The translations under genes and the position numbers were made by a program. A model generated the notes under the pieces. The model saw only the letters and a list, made by a program, of their open reading frames with translations. It made no database searches and was not told the origin of the DNA. From JBBRHH01 sp963788015 (GTDB lineage: Bacteria; Planctomycetota; Phycisphaerae; Tepidisphaerales; Tepidisphaeraceae): DNA of 64,000 nt. This document shows positions 1 to 10,133 of the stretch, piece by piece (the first letter of the stretch is position 1; each line of letters opens with the position of its first letter). The stretch is taken from assembly GCA_963788015.1 (NCBI GenBank), contig CAWBEY010000005.1:434001-498000 (forward strand), given 5' to 3'.

Positions 1-970
1 CGAGCTGGCGGGGGCGTGGCGGCTGGGCGTCTTTGACCTGGGCCAGCATGTCTAGGGGGGTAGCGCCTTTGAAGGGGGTTTGGCCGGTGAGCATTTCATA
101 GAAGATGGCGCCGAGGCTGTAGACGTCGGCGGCGGTGGTGAGGTCTTTGTGGCGGCCTTCGGCCTGCTCTGGGGGCATGTAGGCGGGGGTGCCGAGGACT
201 GCGCCGGATTGGGTAAGCTGGGCGTGGGCGAGGCCGGCGGTGTCGCCAAAGCGCTTGGCGAGGCCAAAGTCGGTGACGAGGGGACGGCGCTGGTCGTCGA
301 GCAGAATGTTGGCGGGTTTGAGGTCGCGGTGGAGGATGCCGCGCTGGTGGGCGTAGTGGACAGCGCGGGCGACGGTGGACATGAGGCGCGCAGCGTCGGC
401 GGGGTGATCCTTGAAGTTGGACATCTCCCGGCGGAGACAGGCGCCTTCGACGAGCTTCATGCTGAAGTACTGGCGGCCTTCGTGGTCGCCGATTTCGTAG
501 ATGGGGACGATGTTGGGGTGATCGAGGCCGGCGGCGGCGGAGGCTTCGTCACGAAAGCGGCGGACGTCGTCGGGGCCGGCGAACTGGCCGGAGAGGATCA
601 TCTTGAGGGCGACGGGGCGGTCGAGGCTGACCTGGCGGGCCTTGTAGACGATGCCCATGCCGCCGCGGTCGATCTCGTGGAGGAGCTGGTAGTCGCCGAA
701 GTAGCGGATCGGCTGATCGAGAGAGGGGGCGGAGGCCGAGTCGAAGGGATCGCCGCCCTGGCTGGCTATGGCATCCTTCAAAGGGGCGGCGGCGCGGTCG
801 AAGCGGTCTTGATCGGCGAAGTAGGCCTTGAGACCTTCGGCGACGGCGGGGTTGGCAGCGATCCAAGCGGCGCGGTCGGGATTTTGGCCGGATTCGACGG
901 CGAGGAGGTAGGCGGCGACGACGTCGTCGAGTTGGGAAGGGGCGAGGGTTTCTTCATTGGCGTTGGTCAT
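1..970 (-). CDS. Ser/Thr protein kinase, N-terminal part (runs off window start)
   Basis: A Hanks-type serine/threonine kinase begins at the ATG at 970 and continues past the left edge, so only about 323 residues are visible. After a roughly 90-residue N-terminal extension the kinase fold starts: glycine loop DRGGMGIVYKA (101-111), the ATP-anchoring Lys in VALKMI (123), catalytic HRDLKPAN (214-221), DFGLAK (234-239) and the PPEQA activation-segment motif near 266. Planctomycetes often encode such kinases beside an ECF sigma factor, as here: the sigma gene ends 28 bases upstream on the same strand. The sensor or membrane part that usually follows the kinase is outside the window. The opposite strand is also open here but shows no recognisable protein. 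Confidence 0.92.
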   Translation of the reverse strand, partial: MTNANEETLAPSQLDDVVAAYLLAVESGQNPDRAAWIAANPAVAEGLKAYFADQDRFDRAAAPLKDAIASQGGDPFDSASAPSLDQPIRYFGDYQLLHEIDRGGMGIVYKARQVSLDRPVALKMILSGQFAGPDDVRRFRDEASAAAGLDHPNIVPIYEIGDHEGRQYFSMKLVEGACLRREMSNFKDHPADAARLMSTVARAVHYAHQRGILHRDLKPANILLDDQRRPLVTDFGLAKRFGDTAGLAHAQLTQSGAVLGTPAYMPPEQAEGRHKDLTTAADVYSLGAIFYEMLTGQTPFKGATPLDMLAQVKDAQPPRPRQL

Positions 971-998
971 GGTTGGCTCCTGACTTGGGAACGAGAAT

Positions 999-1584
999 CT
1001 ATTGTGGGCCGAGTGTAAGGCGTAATTGCTCGAGGCCGCGGCGCAGAAGGGAGGCGACGGAGGCGGGGGTGCGGCGCAGTGCGCTGGGCGACCTGGGCGA
1101 GTGGCATGGCGCGGCAGTGCTTGAGGACGATGGCGTCGCGCTGGGGTTCGGGGAGGAGGGCGAGGGCATCGGCGACACGGAGGAGTTGCTCGGAGCGCGC
1201 GACTTGTGCGGCAGGGCCGGAGTCGGAGTCGGCCAGCCATGCGGCGAAGTTGCTGGAGGCATCGTTGACGGCGGCTTCTAGGGATTGTTCGCGGGCGAGA
1301 TTTCGGCGGGCGCGGCGCAGATCGCGGGCGGCATTGGCGATGGTGCGGGCGAGGATTTTGCGGAGCCAGGCGGCGAGTTCCGAAGGGTGCTGGCCGAGGA
1401 ACTGGTCGCGGGCTTCGTGTGCCTTCAGAAGGGTCTGCTGAACGAGGTCAGAGGCGTCGAGCTTTCGGGCAGCGCGGGGATCGACATGGGCACGGGCCAG
1501 GAGAAGGAGGTAGCTGCGGTAGCGCTCGATGGGGAGAGGCTGAGGCGGAAGAGGTGGAAGTGGATCATTGAGGAGGTTGCCCAT
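999..1584 (-). CDS. ECF-type RNA polymerase sigma factor (frameshifted)
   Basis: A sigma-70 family, extracytoplasmic-function type factor. Region 2 is visible as DASDLVQQTLLKAHEA, followed by a long Arg-rich linker. Region 4 starts at LPEPQRDAIVLKH and needs a change of frame near 1080: removing one base (a T on the plus strand) joins MPLAQVAQ to RLRRTPASVASLL and the end RRGLEQLRLTLGPQ. The spacing then matches planctomycete ECF factors. I use the ATG at 1584; an in-frame TTG at 1620 would add 12 residues. It lies directly upstream of the kinase and probably shares a transcript with it, the usual planctomycete sigma/kinase pairing. Confidence 0.8.
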
Positions 1585-1797
1585 AATGGGAGAGACACCG
1601 TTGGGGGGAGAATGAACCAAAAATTATACCGCGACTTATGCGGTAGGGACCGGAGTGAGGCGACTATTCAATCGTGGACGCGGCCAGAGTGCGTACGTCA
1701 ATTGATAAGCGAAGCCATGCAATAAATCGCTGCCGGCGCAGTCCAGCGGGATGTGTCAACGCTTTACCCCAGCGGCTGAGGGGATTAGGGTTTGTGC

Positions 1798-2951
1798 ATG
1801 AGCTTGGATGCGATGGTTGGGAACGAGGGGGAGTTTCCGGTGTTGGCGCGGCGGGTGTTTTTTAATCATGCCGGTGTCGCGCCGATTCCGCGAGTGGGGG
1901 GGGAGGCACTGCGCCGCTTTGCGACGCAGGCGGAGGAGGATGTTTATATTGAGGCGGGGTGGTATCGGGACATTGAGAAGCTGCGGGATTCGGCTGCGAA
2001 GTTGATTGGGGCGGGGCGGGATGAGATTGCGTTTGTGAAGAATACGAGTGAGGGGATCGCGACGGTGGCCGGGGGAATTGAGTGGGAGGCGGGGGATCGG
2101 ATTGTGACGAGCGGCGTGGAGTATCCGGCCAATATATATCCGTGGATGGACCTGGCGCGGCGGCGGGGGGTGGAACTGGTGATGGTGGCGGAGGAGGAAG
2201 TGGACGGGACGCGGCAGGTGCGTCTTGAGCGGATTCTGGAGGAGGCATCGCATGCGCGGACGCGGCTGGTGACGTTGTCGCATGTGGAGTTTGCGAGCGG
2301 CCAGCGGCATGACATTGCGGCGGTGGGGAAGCTGTGCCGGGCGCTCGGGAAGCTGTTTTGCGTGGATGCGATCCAGACGCTGGGGGCGTTGCCGGTGGAT
2401 GTGGAGGCGATGGGGATTGATTATCTGTCGGCCGATGGGCACAAGTGGATGCTTGGGCCTGAGGGGGCGGGAATTTTTTATTGCAGGCGGGAGCTGTTGG
2501 CGCAAACCCGGCCGATGCTCGTGGGATGGATGAACGTGATCAATGCGGAGGATTACGGGAAATATGATTTCACTTTTAAGCCCAGCGCGGGGAAGTTTGA
2601 GTGTGGGAGCTACAACGTAGCGGGACTGCTGGCGCTGCGGGCGAGCGTGGATTTGCTGCTGGAGGTTGGGATTGAGAATGTGAGTGCGCGGCTGAAGGTT
2701 TTGACGGATCGGCTGATCGTGGGACTGACGCAGAAGGGGTATAAGATTGTGAGTCCGCGCGGGGGGAGCAGTGGAGCGGGATCGTGAGTTTTGTGTCGGG
2801 GGTTCACGATCATACGGCTGTTTGGCGGGAGTTGCGGACGGCGCATCGGGTGGAGATTGCGGTGCGGGAGGGGCGGCTGCGATGTTCGCCGCATTTCTAT
2901 AATACGGAGGGGCAGATTGATCGGGTGGTGGAGTTGTTGCCGGGGCATTAG
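1798..2951 (+). CDS. Aminotransferase class V (cysteine desulfurase-like), frameshifted near its end
   Basis: A fold-type I PLP enzyme of the class V (NifS/IscS/isopenicillin epimerase-like) group. The PLP lysine lies in SADGHKWMLGPEG (Lys about 216), preceded by the cofactor Asp region FCVDAIQTLGA. There is no conserved loop cysteine that I can point to as a desulfurase nucleophile, so the substrate is open. The frame breaks in a run of six Gs at 2761-2766; one more G restores a conserved tail (EQWSGIVSFV ... CSPHFYNTEGQIDRVVELL) ending at 2951. Such tails, with S-P-H-F-Y-N, are typical of this family. The ATG at 1798 is preferred over the TTG at 1792. The next gene begins within a few bases. 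Confidence 0.82.
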
Positions 2952-2961
2952 TGTGAGCGTG

Positions 2962-3531
2962 ATGGAGATGGAGCAGAAGGGTCAGAGGCCGATTTTAATT
3001 ATTTCCGGGACGAACCGGCCGGCTTCGCATGCGCTGAAGATCGCGGAGGTGTTGCTGGGGCATTATGAGGCGGTGGGGATTGCGGCGGAGGTGTATAGCC
3101 TGGTGGACTTGCCGCTGGAGATTTTTCAGCCGTCGGCCTACAAGCACAAGCCGGCGGAGTTTGAGGTGTTGCAGAGCCGCGTGCTGGACGCGCGGGGGAT
3201 TCACCTGGTGGTGCCGGATTACAATGGATCGTTTCCGGGGGTGCTGAAATATTTTATTGACATGCTGAAGTTTCCGGAGAGTTTTGATCGCAAGCCGGTG
3301 GCGTTTGTGGGGGAGTCGAACGGGCAGTGGGGGGCGATGCGGGCGGTGGAGCAATTGCAGATGGTGCTGGGGTATCGAAATGCGTTTGCGTATCCGGAGC
3401 GGGTGTTTATTCCGGCGGTGCATTCGAAGGTGCATGCGGATGGGAAGTTGAGCGATGAAGCGTTGAATGAACGGCTGGCGAGGCAGGTGCGGGGGTTTGT
3501 GGGATTTATGGGGTGTCTAGTTGGGAAGTAG
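2962..3531 (+). CDS. NADPH-dependent FMN reductase family protein
   Basis: A flavodoxin-fold reductase of about 189 residues. The phosphate-binding loop ISGTNRPAS lies at the start, followed by the family segment PDYNGSFPGVLKYFIDML and the loop GESNGQWGAMRAVEQLQ. Enzymes of this group use NAD(P)H to reduce FMN, quinones or azo dyes; the actual substrate cannot be read from sequence. The gene is intact. A GTG at 2953 is an alternative start that would overlap nothing. It follows the class V aminotransferase so closely that co-transcription is likely. Confidence 0.85.
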   Translation: MEMEQKGQRPILIISGTNRPASHALKIAEVLLGHYEAVGIAAEVYSLVDLPLEIFQPSAYKHKPAEFEVLQSRVLDARGIHLVVPDYNGSFPGVLKYFIDMLKFPESFDRKPVAFVGESNGQWGAMRAVEQLQMVLGYRNAFAYPERVFIPAVHSKVHADGKLSDEALNERLARQVRGFVGFMGCLVGK

Positions 3532-3536
3532 AGGCA

Positions 3537-3561
3537 CCACGGAGTCACGGAGATCACGGAG
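3537..3561. repeat. Short degenerate tandem repeat, CACGGAG type
   Basis: Three near-copies of a CACGGAG core lie in a row just after the FMN reductase stop codon (cacggag, tcacggag, atcacggag) and are followed by GGA-rich sequence. The pattern is a short direct repeat of 7-9 bases. I recall similar CACGGAG-type runs between genes in planctomycetes and several other bacteria; their role is unknown. Confidence 0.6.
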
Positions 3562-3604
3562 GAGGAGGAGAGAAGATTTACGGCGAGATGTGTGAATAGT
3601 AAGA

Positions 3605-3633
3605 CATGGGCGGGGCGCCGCGGGGCGCCCATG
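3605..3633. repeat. G+C-rich inverted repeat between genes
   Basis: The arms CATGGGCG and CGCCCATG are perfect inverted copies separated by 13 bases that are themselves G+C-rich, so the transcript can form a stable hairpin. There is no T run after it, so it is not a typical Rho-independent terminator. It may be a remnant of a dispersed repeat, or act as a transcript end or stabiliser. Confidence 0.45.
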
Positions 3634-3683
3634 CCACCCTGAATGCCCAGCAAGTACATGGTTGTTTATCTACCAAGGTTTTT

Positions 3684-4215
3684 ATGGCTGATCCTTCTGA
3701 ACCTGTCGTTGTTGCGGACTCGAAGCATATTCAACTGGTGCGGCGGGAGGGGTGGGAGTATGTGCGGCGGAAGAATGTGACGGGGATTGTGGGGGTGGTG
3801 GCGGTGAGTGATGAGGGGAAGATGATTTTGGTGGAGCAGTATCGGCCGCCGGTGGGGAAGCGGGTGATTGAGATTCCGGCGGGGCTGGCCGGGGATACTG
3901 CTGATGTCGCCGATGGAGGAGTTGGCGGAGGCGGCGCGGCGGGAGCTGCTGGAGGAGACTGGGTACGCGGCGGGGGAGATGGAGATGGTGGCGGAGGGGG
4001 CGGCGTCGGCGGGGATTACGGATGAGATCATTACGATCTTTCGGGCGCGGGGGGTGACGAAGACGGGGAAGGGGGGCGGGGATGGTTCGGAGGAGATTGA
4101 GGTGCATGAGGTGCCGGTGGCCGAGGTGGCGGAGTGGATCGAGCGGCGGAAAAAGCAGGGGCGGGAGGTGGATCTGAAGGTTTATGTGGGATTGTACTTC
4201 GCGGGCAAACCGTAG
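3684..4215 (+). CDS. NUDIX hydrolase, ADP-ribose pyrophosphatase-like (frameshifted)
   Basis: A NUDIX hydrolase resembling ADP-ribose/nucleoside diphosphate-sugar pyrophosphatases. The first part gives VVAVSDEGKMILVEQYRPP and EIPAGLAGD, as in that subfamily, and the NUDIX box core EELAEAARRELLEETGY follows in another frame. The frame change lies between about 3895 and 3912; joining the two gives a protein of about 176 residues. The box holds the Glu residues (RELLEETG) that bind the catalytic metal. The loop between EIPAGLAGD and the box is longer than in the shortest relatives, so the exact junction is uncertain. It sits alone between the FMN reductase and the YpdA-like gene. Confidence 0.82.
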
Positions 4216-4269
4216 ATTGCTGTGGGGGTGGGGAGTTGCTTCGCGGGGCGGGGGGACTAAGAATCGGCC

Positions 4270-5313
4270 ATGCAGAGCACGGACGTGATTATCGTGGGGG
4301 CGGGGCCGATTGGGCTGGAGCTGGCGGTTGCGCTGAAACGGGCGGGGGTGGATTATCTACAGTTCGATGCGGAGCAGCTTGGGTATACGGTGTCGTGGTT
4401 TGCGCCGCGGACGCGGTTTTTCAGCTCCAATGAGCGCATCGCTATTGCGGGGGTGCCGCTGCAGACGCTGGATCAATCGAAGGCGACGCGGGAGGAATAT
4501 CTTCAGTATTTACGCGAGGTGGCGATCATTTACGGACTGAAGGTGAATGCGTATGAGCCGGTGGCGGCGATTGAGAATTGCGACGGTGGGTTTGAGGTGA
4601 GGACGCGGCCCAGGCGTGGGGAGCGGGTGTATCGGGCGAAGTCGGTGGTGCTGGCGACGGGAGGGACTGCTCGGCCACGGATGATGGGGGTAAAGGGGGA
4701 GGATTTGCCGCACGTGAGCCATTATCTGGGCGATCCGCACGCATATTTTGGCCAGAAAGTGCTGGTGGTGGGAGGACGCAACTCGGCGGTGGAGGCGGCG
4801 CTGCGGTGTTATCACGGGATGGCCCAGGTGGCGATGAGCTATCGCAGCGCGGACCTGGATGGGCAGAGCATCAAGTATTGGCTAATGCCGGAGATCGGGT
4901 CGCTTTTGAAGGCAGGGCGGATCGCGGGGTATATGAGCACGCGGGTGGTGGAGATTCGGCCGGGGGTGGTGAGGCTTGGTCCGGCCGCAGCTTCAGTGGG
5001 TGATGGGCGGGAGTTTGAGGTGGAGGTGGATTTTGTGTTGGCGATGACGGGGTATATGGCGGACATGACGCTGGCGCGGTCGGCCGGGGTGGAGACGGTG
5101 GGGGAGGGGGAGGTTCCGGTGTATGACCAGACGACGATGGAGACGAACGTGCCGGGGATTTATCTGGCGGGGACGGCGGTGGGGGGGACGCAGGAGAAGT
5201 ACCGGTTGTTTATTGAGAACTGCCATGTGCACGTGGATCGGATCGTGGCGGCGCTGACGGGGGGGCGGGTGGTGACGGCGGCGCATGAGGTGGTGGGGCC
5301 GCCGGAGAGTTAA
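4270..5313 (+). CDS. YpdA-like FAD/NAD(P)-dependent oxidoreductase
   Basis: A two-dinucleotide-domain flavoprotein of 347 residues. FAD binding is shown by VIIVGAGPIGLELA (GxGxxG at 10-15), NAD(P) binding by VLVVGGRNSAVEAAL (168-173), and a C-terminal FAD contact by PGIYLAGTAVGG. The N-terminal region (FAPRTRFFSSNERIAIAG) resembles YpdA, the putative bacillithiol disulfide reductase. No CxxC redox pair is present, which fits YpdA and not thioredoxin reductase. Whether this organism makes bacillithiol cannot be told from here. The gene is intact, and its stop overlaps that of the convergent methyltransferase by four bases. Confidence 0.82.
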   Translation: MQSTDVIIVGAGPIGLELAVALKRAGVDYLQFDAEQLGYTVSWFAPRTRFFSSNERIAIAGVPLQTLDQSKATREEYLQYLREVAIIYGLKVNAYEPVAAIENCDGGFEVRTRPRRGERVYRAKSVVLATGGTARPRMMGVKGEDLPHVSHYLGDPHAYFGQKVLVVGGRNSAVEAALRCYHGMAQVAMSYRSADLDGQSIKYWLMPEIGSLLKAGRIAGYMSTRVVEIRPGVVRLGPAAASVGDGREFEVEVDFVLAMTGYMADMTLARSAGVETVGEGEVPVYDQTTMETNVPGIYLAGTAVGGTQEKYRLFIENCHVHVDRIVAALTGGRVVTAAHEVVGPPES

Positions 5314-5904
5314 AGGGGCGTGGCGACACAGAGGACGTATTCGTGGTGGATGGAAAATTGTTCCCAGTGGGTGATGCGCAGGTGGGAGGAGATGTGGGAC
5401 TGAAGGGTGGCGGCGGTGCGGGGGTGGCTTCCGCGGTCGTAGCGCCAGATAAGCCTGCCGATGGGGCGGCGGGGATTCCAGACGGCGTCGAGGAAGAGGA
5501 AGTTGCCATCGGGTTTGAGGACGCGGGCGGCTTCGCGGAGCATTTGGGGGAGGAGCGCGTCGGGGAGATGATGGCTGACAGCGGTGCAGAGAACGGCATC
5601 GAGGGAGGCGCTGGCGATGGGGACGCGGATTGCGTCGGCCAGGAGGGCGACGCCGGTGGGATTGCGGCGGCGGAAGCCTTCGAGCTTGAGGGGGTCGATA
5701 TCGAGGCAGATGTACTGGGTGGTGGACGGCCAGTAGTCGGCGACGGCGCCGGTGCCGCCGCCAAGGTCGAGGACGCGATGGGGGTGAAGGATGGACGGGA
5801 TTTGGGCGGCGAGTCGGCGGCGCATTTTTTGCGCCGACGAGGGTCTGGACCAGGTCATAAATGCGCGGCTGGGCCATGAGCGTGTGAAGGAGGCGGGTGA
5901 GCAT
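5310..5904 (-). CDS. Class I SAM-dependent methyltransferase (frameshifted near its start)
   Basis: A small methyltransferase of about 197 residues. The SAM-binding motif I is HRVLDLGGGTGAVADYW, followed by the acidic residue of motif II (CLDIDPLKL) and a post-motif region ALLADAIRVPIA. The substrate is not evident. The first 25 residues (MLTRLLHTLMAQPRIYDLV) lie in another frame and join the rest across a run of six Ts at 5825-5830; five would restore the frame. This N-terminal helix ending in YDLVQ is typical of the family, which supports the join. It is convergent with the YpdA-like gene. Confidence 0.8.
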
Positions 5905-5958
5905 GGTTTTGGGCAAGAGGGTAGCGGGAGGATGCGGGTGTCGGAAGCGGTTGCAGAT

Positions 5959-5988
5959 TTTGAACCGCCAAGGCGCCAAGCGCCAAGA
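5959..5988. repeat. Short degenerate repeat, CGCCAAG type
   Basis: Just outside the methyltransferase start, three close copies of a GCCAAG core appear (accgccaag, gcgccaag, cgccaag). The unit length of about 7-9 bases resembles the CACGGAG run at 3537, but the sequence is different. I recall runs of this kind between genes in planctomycetes. No coding role is apparent. Confidence 0.55.
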
Positions 5989-6147
5989 TTGGGAGGAGGA
6001 TGAGCATGTGCTGGCGATGGGGTTGTTTATGGGGTGCTATTTGGGGGGCCGTTGCGGGGCGAGTTTATGATTGGTCGATGATTGACTTCGATTGCGGGGG
6101 GAAGGAAGGTAAGGGGCGGGCACTAAAGGGATTGTCAGAGGAGAAGC

Positions 6148-7096
6148 ATGACTGAGGCGGCCGGTTATATGGAGACGGGGCTGAGCGTGGTGGTCCCGGT
6201 TTACAACAGCGAGCAAACGCTGGGGCCGCTAATCGAGCGGCTGGGGCCGGTGCTTAGCGGGATTGGGGGGCCATTTGAGGTGATCCTGGTGAACGATGGG
6301 AGCCGGGATGGGAGCTGGGGGGTGATTGAAAGGCTGGCGCGGGAGCATGGCTACGTGCATGGCATTGATATGATGCGCGAACTACGGGCAGCACAACGCG
6401 CTGTTGTGCGGGATTCGCGCTGCGCGGTATGGGCGGATCGTGACGATGGATGACGATTTGCAGAACCCGCCGGAGGAGGTGGCGAAGCTGCTCGCGCCGC
6501 TGGAAGAAGGGGTTGACGTGGTTTATGGCAGGCCGGAAAGGGAGGCGCATGGCCTGCTGCGGGATTTGGCGTCGCAGATCACCAAGCTGGTGTTGCAGAA
6601 AGCGATGGGGGCGCAGACGGCGCGGCACATCAGCGCCTTTCGGGCATTTCGCACGCGGCTGCGGGAGGCGTTTGCGCAGTATCACAGCCCGTATGTCTCG
6701 ATTGACGTATTGCTGACGTGGGGGACGAGCAAGTTTGAGGCAGTGGTGGTGAATCACGAACCGCGGACTGCGGGGCGGTCGAATTACACGGTGGGGAAGT
6801 TGCTGACCCATGCCTTTAACATGATGACGGGATTCAGCACCTGGCCGTTGCGGCTGGCTAGCTTTATCGGGTTTGCGTTTACGGTGTTTGGGGGGGTGGT
6901 GCTGCTGTTTGTGATGGTGGCGTATTTGCTCGGGCGGACGCGGGTTTCGGGGTTTACGTTTCTGGCGTCGATCGTGGCTATTTTTGCGGGGGCGCAGTTG
7001 TTTGCGATTGGGATTATCGGGGAGTATTTGGCGCGGCTGCATTTTCGGATGATGGATCGGCCGACGTATGCGGTGCGGGAGCGGGTTGGCGGATGA
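6148..7096 (+). CDS. Family 2 glycosyltransferase with C-terminal membrane segments (frameshifted)
   Basis: A GT-A fold glycosyltransferase of the dolichol-/polyprenyl-phosphate sugar transferase type (GtrB/ArnC-like), about 316 residues. The nucleotide-binding start LSVVVPVYNSEQTLGPLI, the ILVNDGSRDGSW motif and the metal-binding TMDDDLQNPPEE are clear, and two long hydrophobic segments (LRLASFIGFAFTVFGGVVLL and TFLASIVAIFAGAQLFAIG) form the C-terminus. An extra base near 6379 splits the gene; removing it gives MMRNYGQHNALLCGIRAA, the conserved segment before the DDD motif. It likely loads a sugar onto a lipid carrier at the inner membrane. The donor is unknown. Confidence 0.85.
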
Positions 7097-7215
7097 TTTG
7101 TGGGCGGTGTTTGTAGTTGGGGGGGTGGTGGCCGTACCATGTGGTTCTTTCCGACGTAATACCTACTGGCGGCCCTGATCGGGCCGGCGGTTTTTCCTTT
7201 GAGATTTGGCCCCGC

Positions 7216-9005
<1,790 letters not shown>

Positions 9006-9176
9006 AGGGTTCGGCTGTTTGGCGGCACACATCGACTTTCGGGGGTAGACTTGAGACAATTCCGAGGGTTGGCGCTGGCGATCTTCTGGAGGCGGGCGTC
9101 GTAGGAAGATACTGCGGAATGTGGAGTGACATTGGGCTGAAAGTGACGCGGGAAACTTCCGCACTATGATATAGCC

Positions 9177-10127
9177 GTGCAATTAAGCATTACCCTTGAA
9201 CAACCTGAGAAGAGACTGGCCTTGTTTGGTACGGCCGACCGGAACCTTCGCACCATTCGCGAGGCGTTTGGCGTGCAGGTGACCAACCGGGATGATGAAT
9301 TGCACCTGACTGGTGAGCGCGACCAGGTGAGCAAGGCGGCGGCGGTCTTGGACCAGATGCAGCGGAAGTTGCGCCGGCAGGAGTGGCTGAGCCCCGAAGA
9401 GGTGGGGACGGCGGTGCGGCAGGCGGCGTCGGAGAACGAGGTGCGGACGGCGGGGGACATTGACGTTTACGTGCGCGGGCGGGCGATTCGGGCCAAGACG
9501 GCGGGGCAGCGCGGGTATATCGAGGCGATGTTCCAGCATGACCTGACGTTTTGCGTTGGGCCTGCCGGGACGGGGAAAACTTATCTGGCGGTGGCGGCGG
9601 CGGCGAGCTTGCTGAAGCATGGGCAGGTGAAGCGACTGGTGCTGGCACGGCCGGCCGTCGAGGCGGGCGAGCGGCTTGGGTTTTTGCCTGGAGATTTGCA
9701 GGCGAAGGTGAACCCGTACCTGCGGCCGTTGTTTGACGCGCTGCACGACATGATCGACTTTGAGCAGGTAAAGCGGTTCATGGTCAACGACGTGATTGAG
9801 GTGATCCCGCTGGCGTTCATGCGCGGGCGGACGCTCAATGAGAGCGTGATTATTCTGGATGAGGCGCAGAACACGACGCCTTCTCAGATGCTGATGTTTT
9901 TGACAAGACTTGGGCACGACTCCAAAATGATCGTAACCGGCGACCCGAGCCAGGTGGATTTGCCGGAAGACGCAACGAGCGGATTGGCCAACGCGATGCA
10001 GACGTTGAAGGGCATCAAGGGCATCGCAACGGTTGAGTTGCAGCGTGAGGACATTGTGCGGCATCGGTTGGTGCAGAACATTGTCAACGCGTATGAGCGG
10101 GCCAGGAGCGACGAGGGAAGAGAGTAA
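9177..10127 (+). CDS. phoH: PhoH-family ATPase
   Basis: A PhoH/YbeZ-type protein of 316 residues starting at the GTG at 9177. An N-terminal KH-like region precedes the P-loop GPAGTGKT (128-135), the Walker B stretch VIILDEAQN and the conserved MLMFLTRLG and MIVTGDPSQVDLP motifs. YbeZ partners the RNase YbeY in RNA and ribosome metabolism; ybeY lies two genes downstream in the same direction, as in many bacteria. The gene is undamaged, unlike its neighbours. The A+T-rich tatgatata just before the start could be a -10 element or simply a short leader. Confidence 0.92.
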   Translation: MQLSITLEQPEKRLALFGTADRNLRTIREAFGVQVTNRDDELHLTGERDQVSKAAAVLDQMQRKLRRQEWLSPEEVGTAVRQAASENEVRTAGDIDVYVRGRAIRAKTAGQRGYIEAMFQHDLTFCVGPAGTGKTYLAVAAAASLLKHGQVKRLVLARPAVEAGERLGFLPGDLQAKVNPYLRPLFDALHDMIDFEQVKRFMVNDVIEVIPLAFMRGRTLNESVIILDEAQNTTPSQMLMFLTRLGHDSKMIVTGDPSQVDLPEDATSGLANAMQTLKGIKGIATVELQREDIVRHRLVQNIVNAYERARSDEGRE

Positions 10128-10133
10128 GACTGG

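Noticed and set aside
80..1018. Plus-strand frame of 312 residues opposite the kinase
   Set aside because: It is Gly/Val/Ala-rich with no family motif, while the minus strand carries clear kinase motifs in order.
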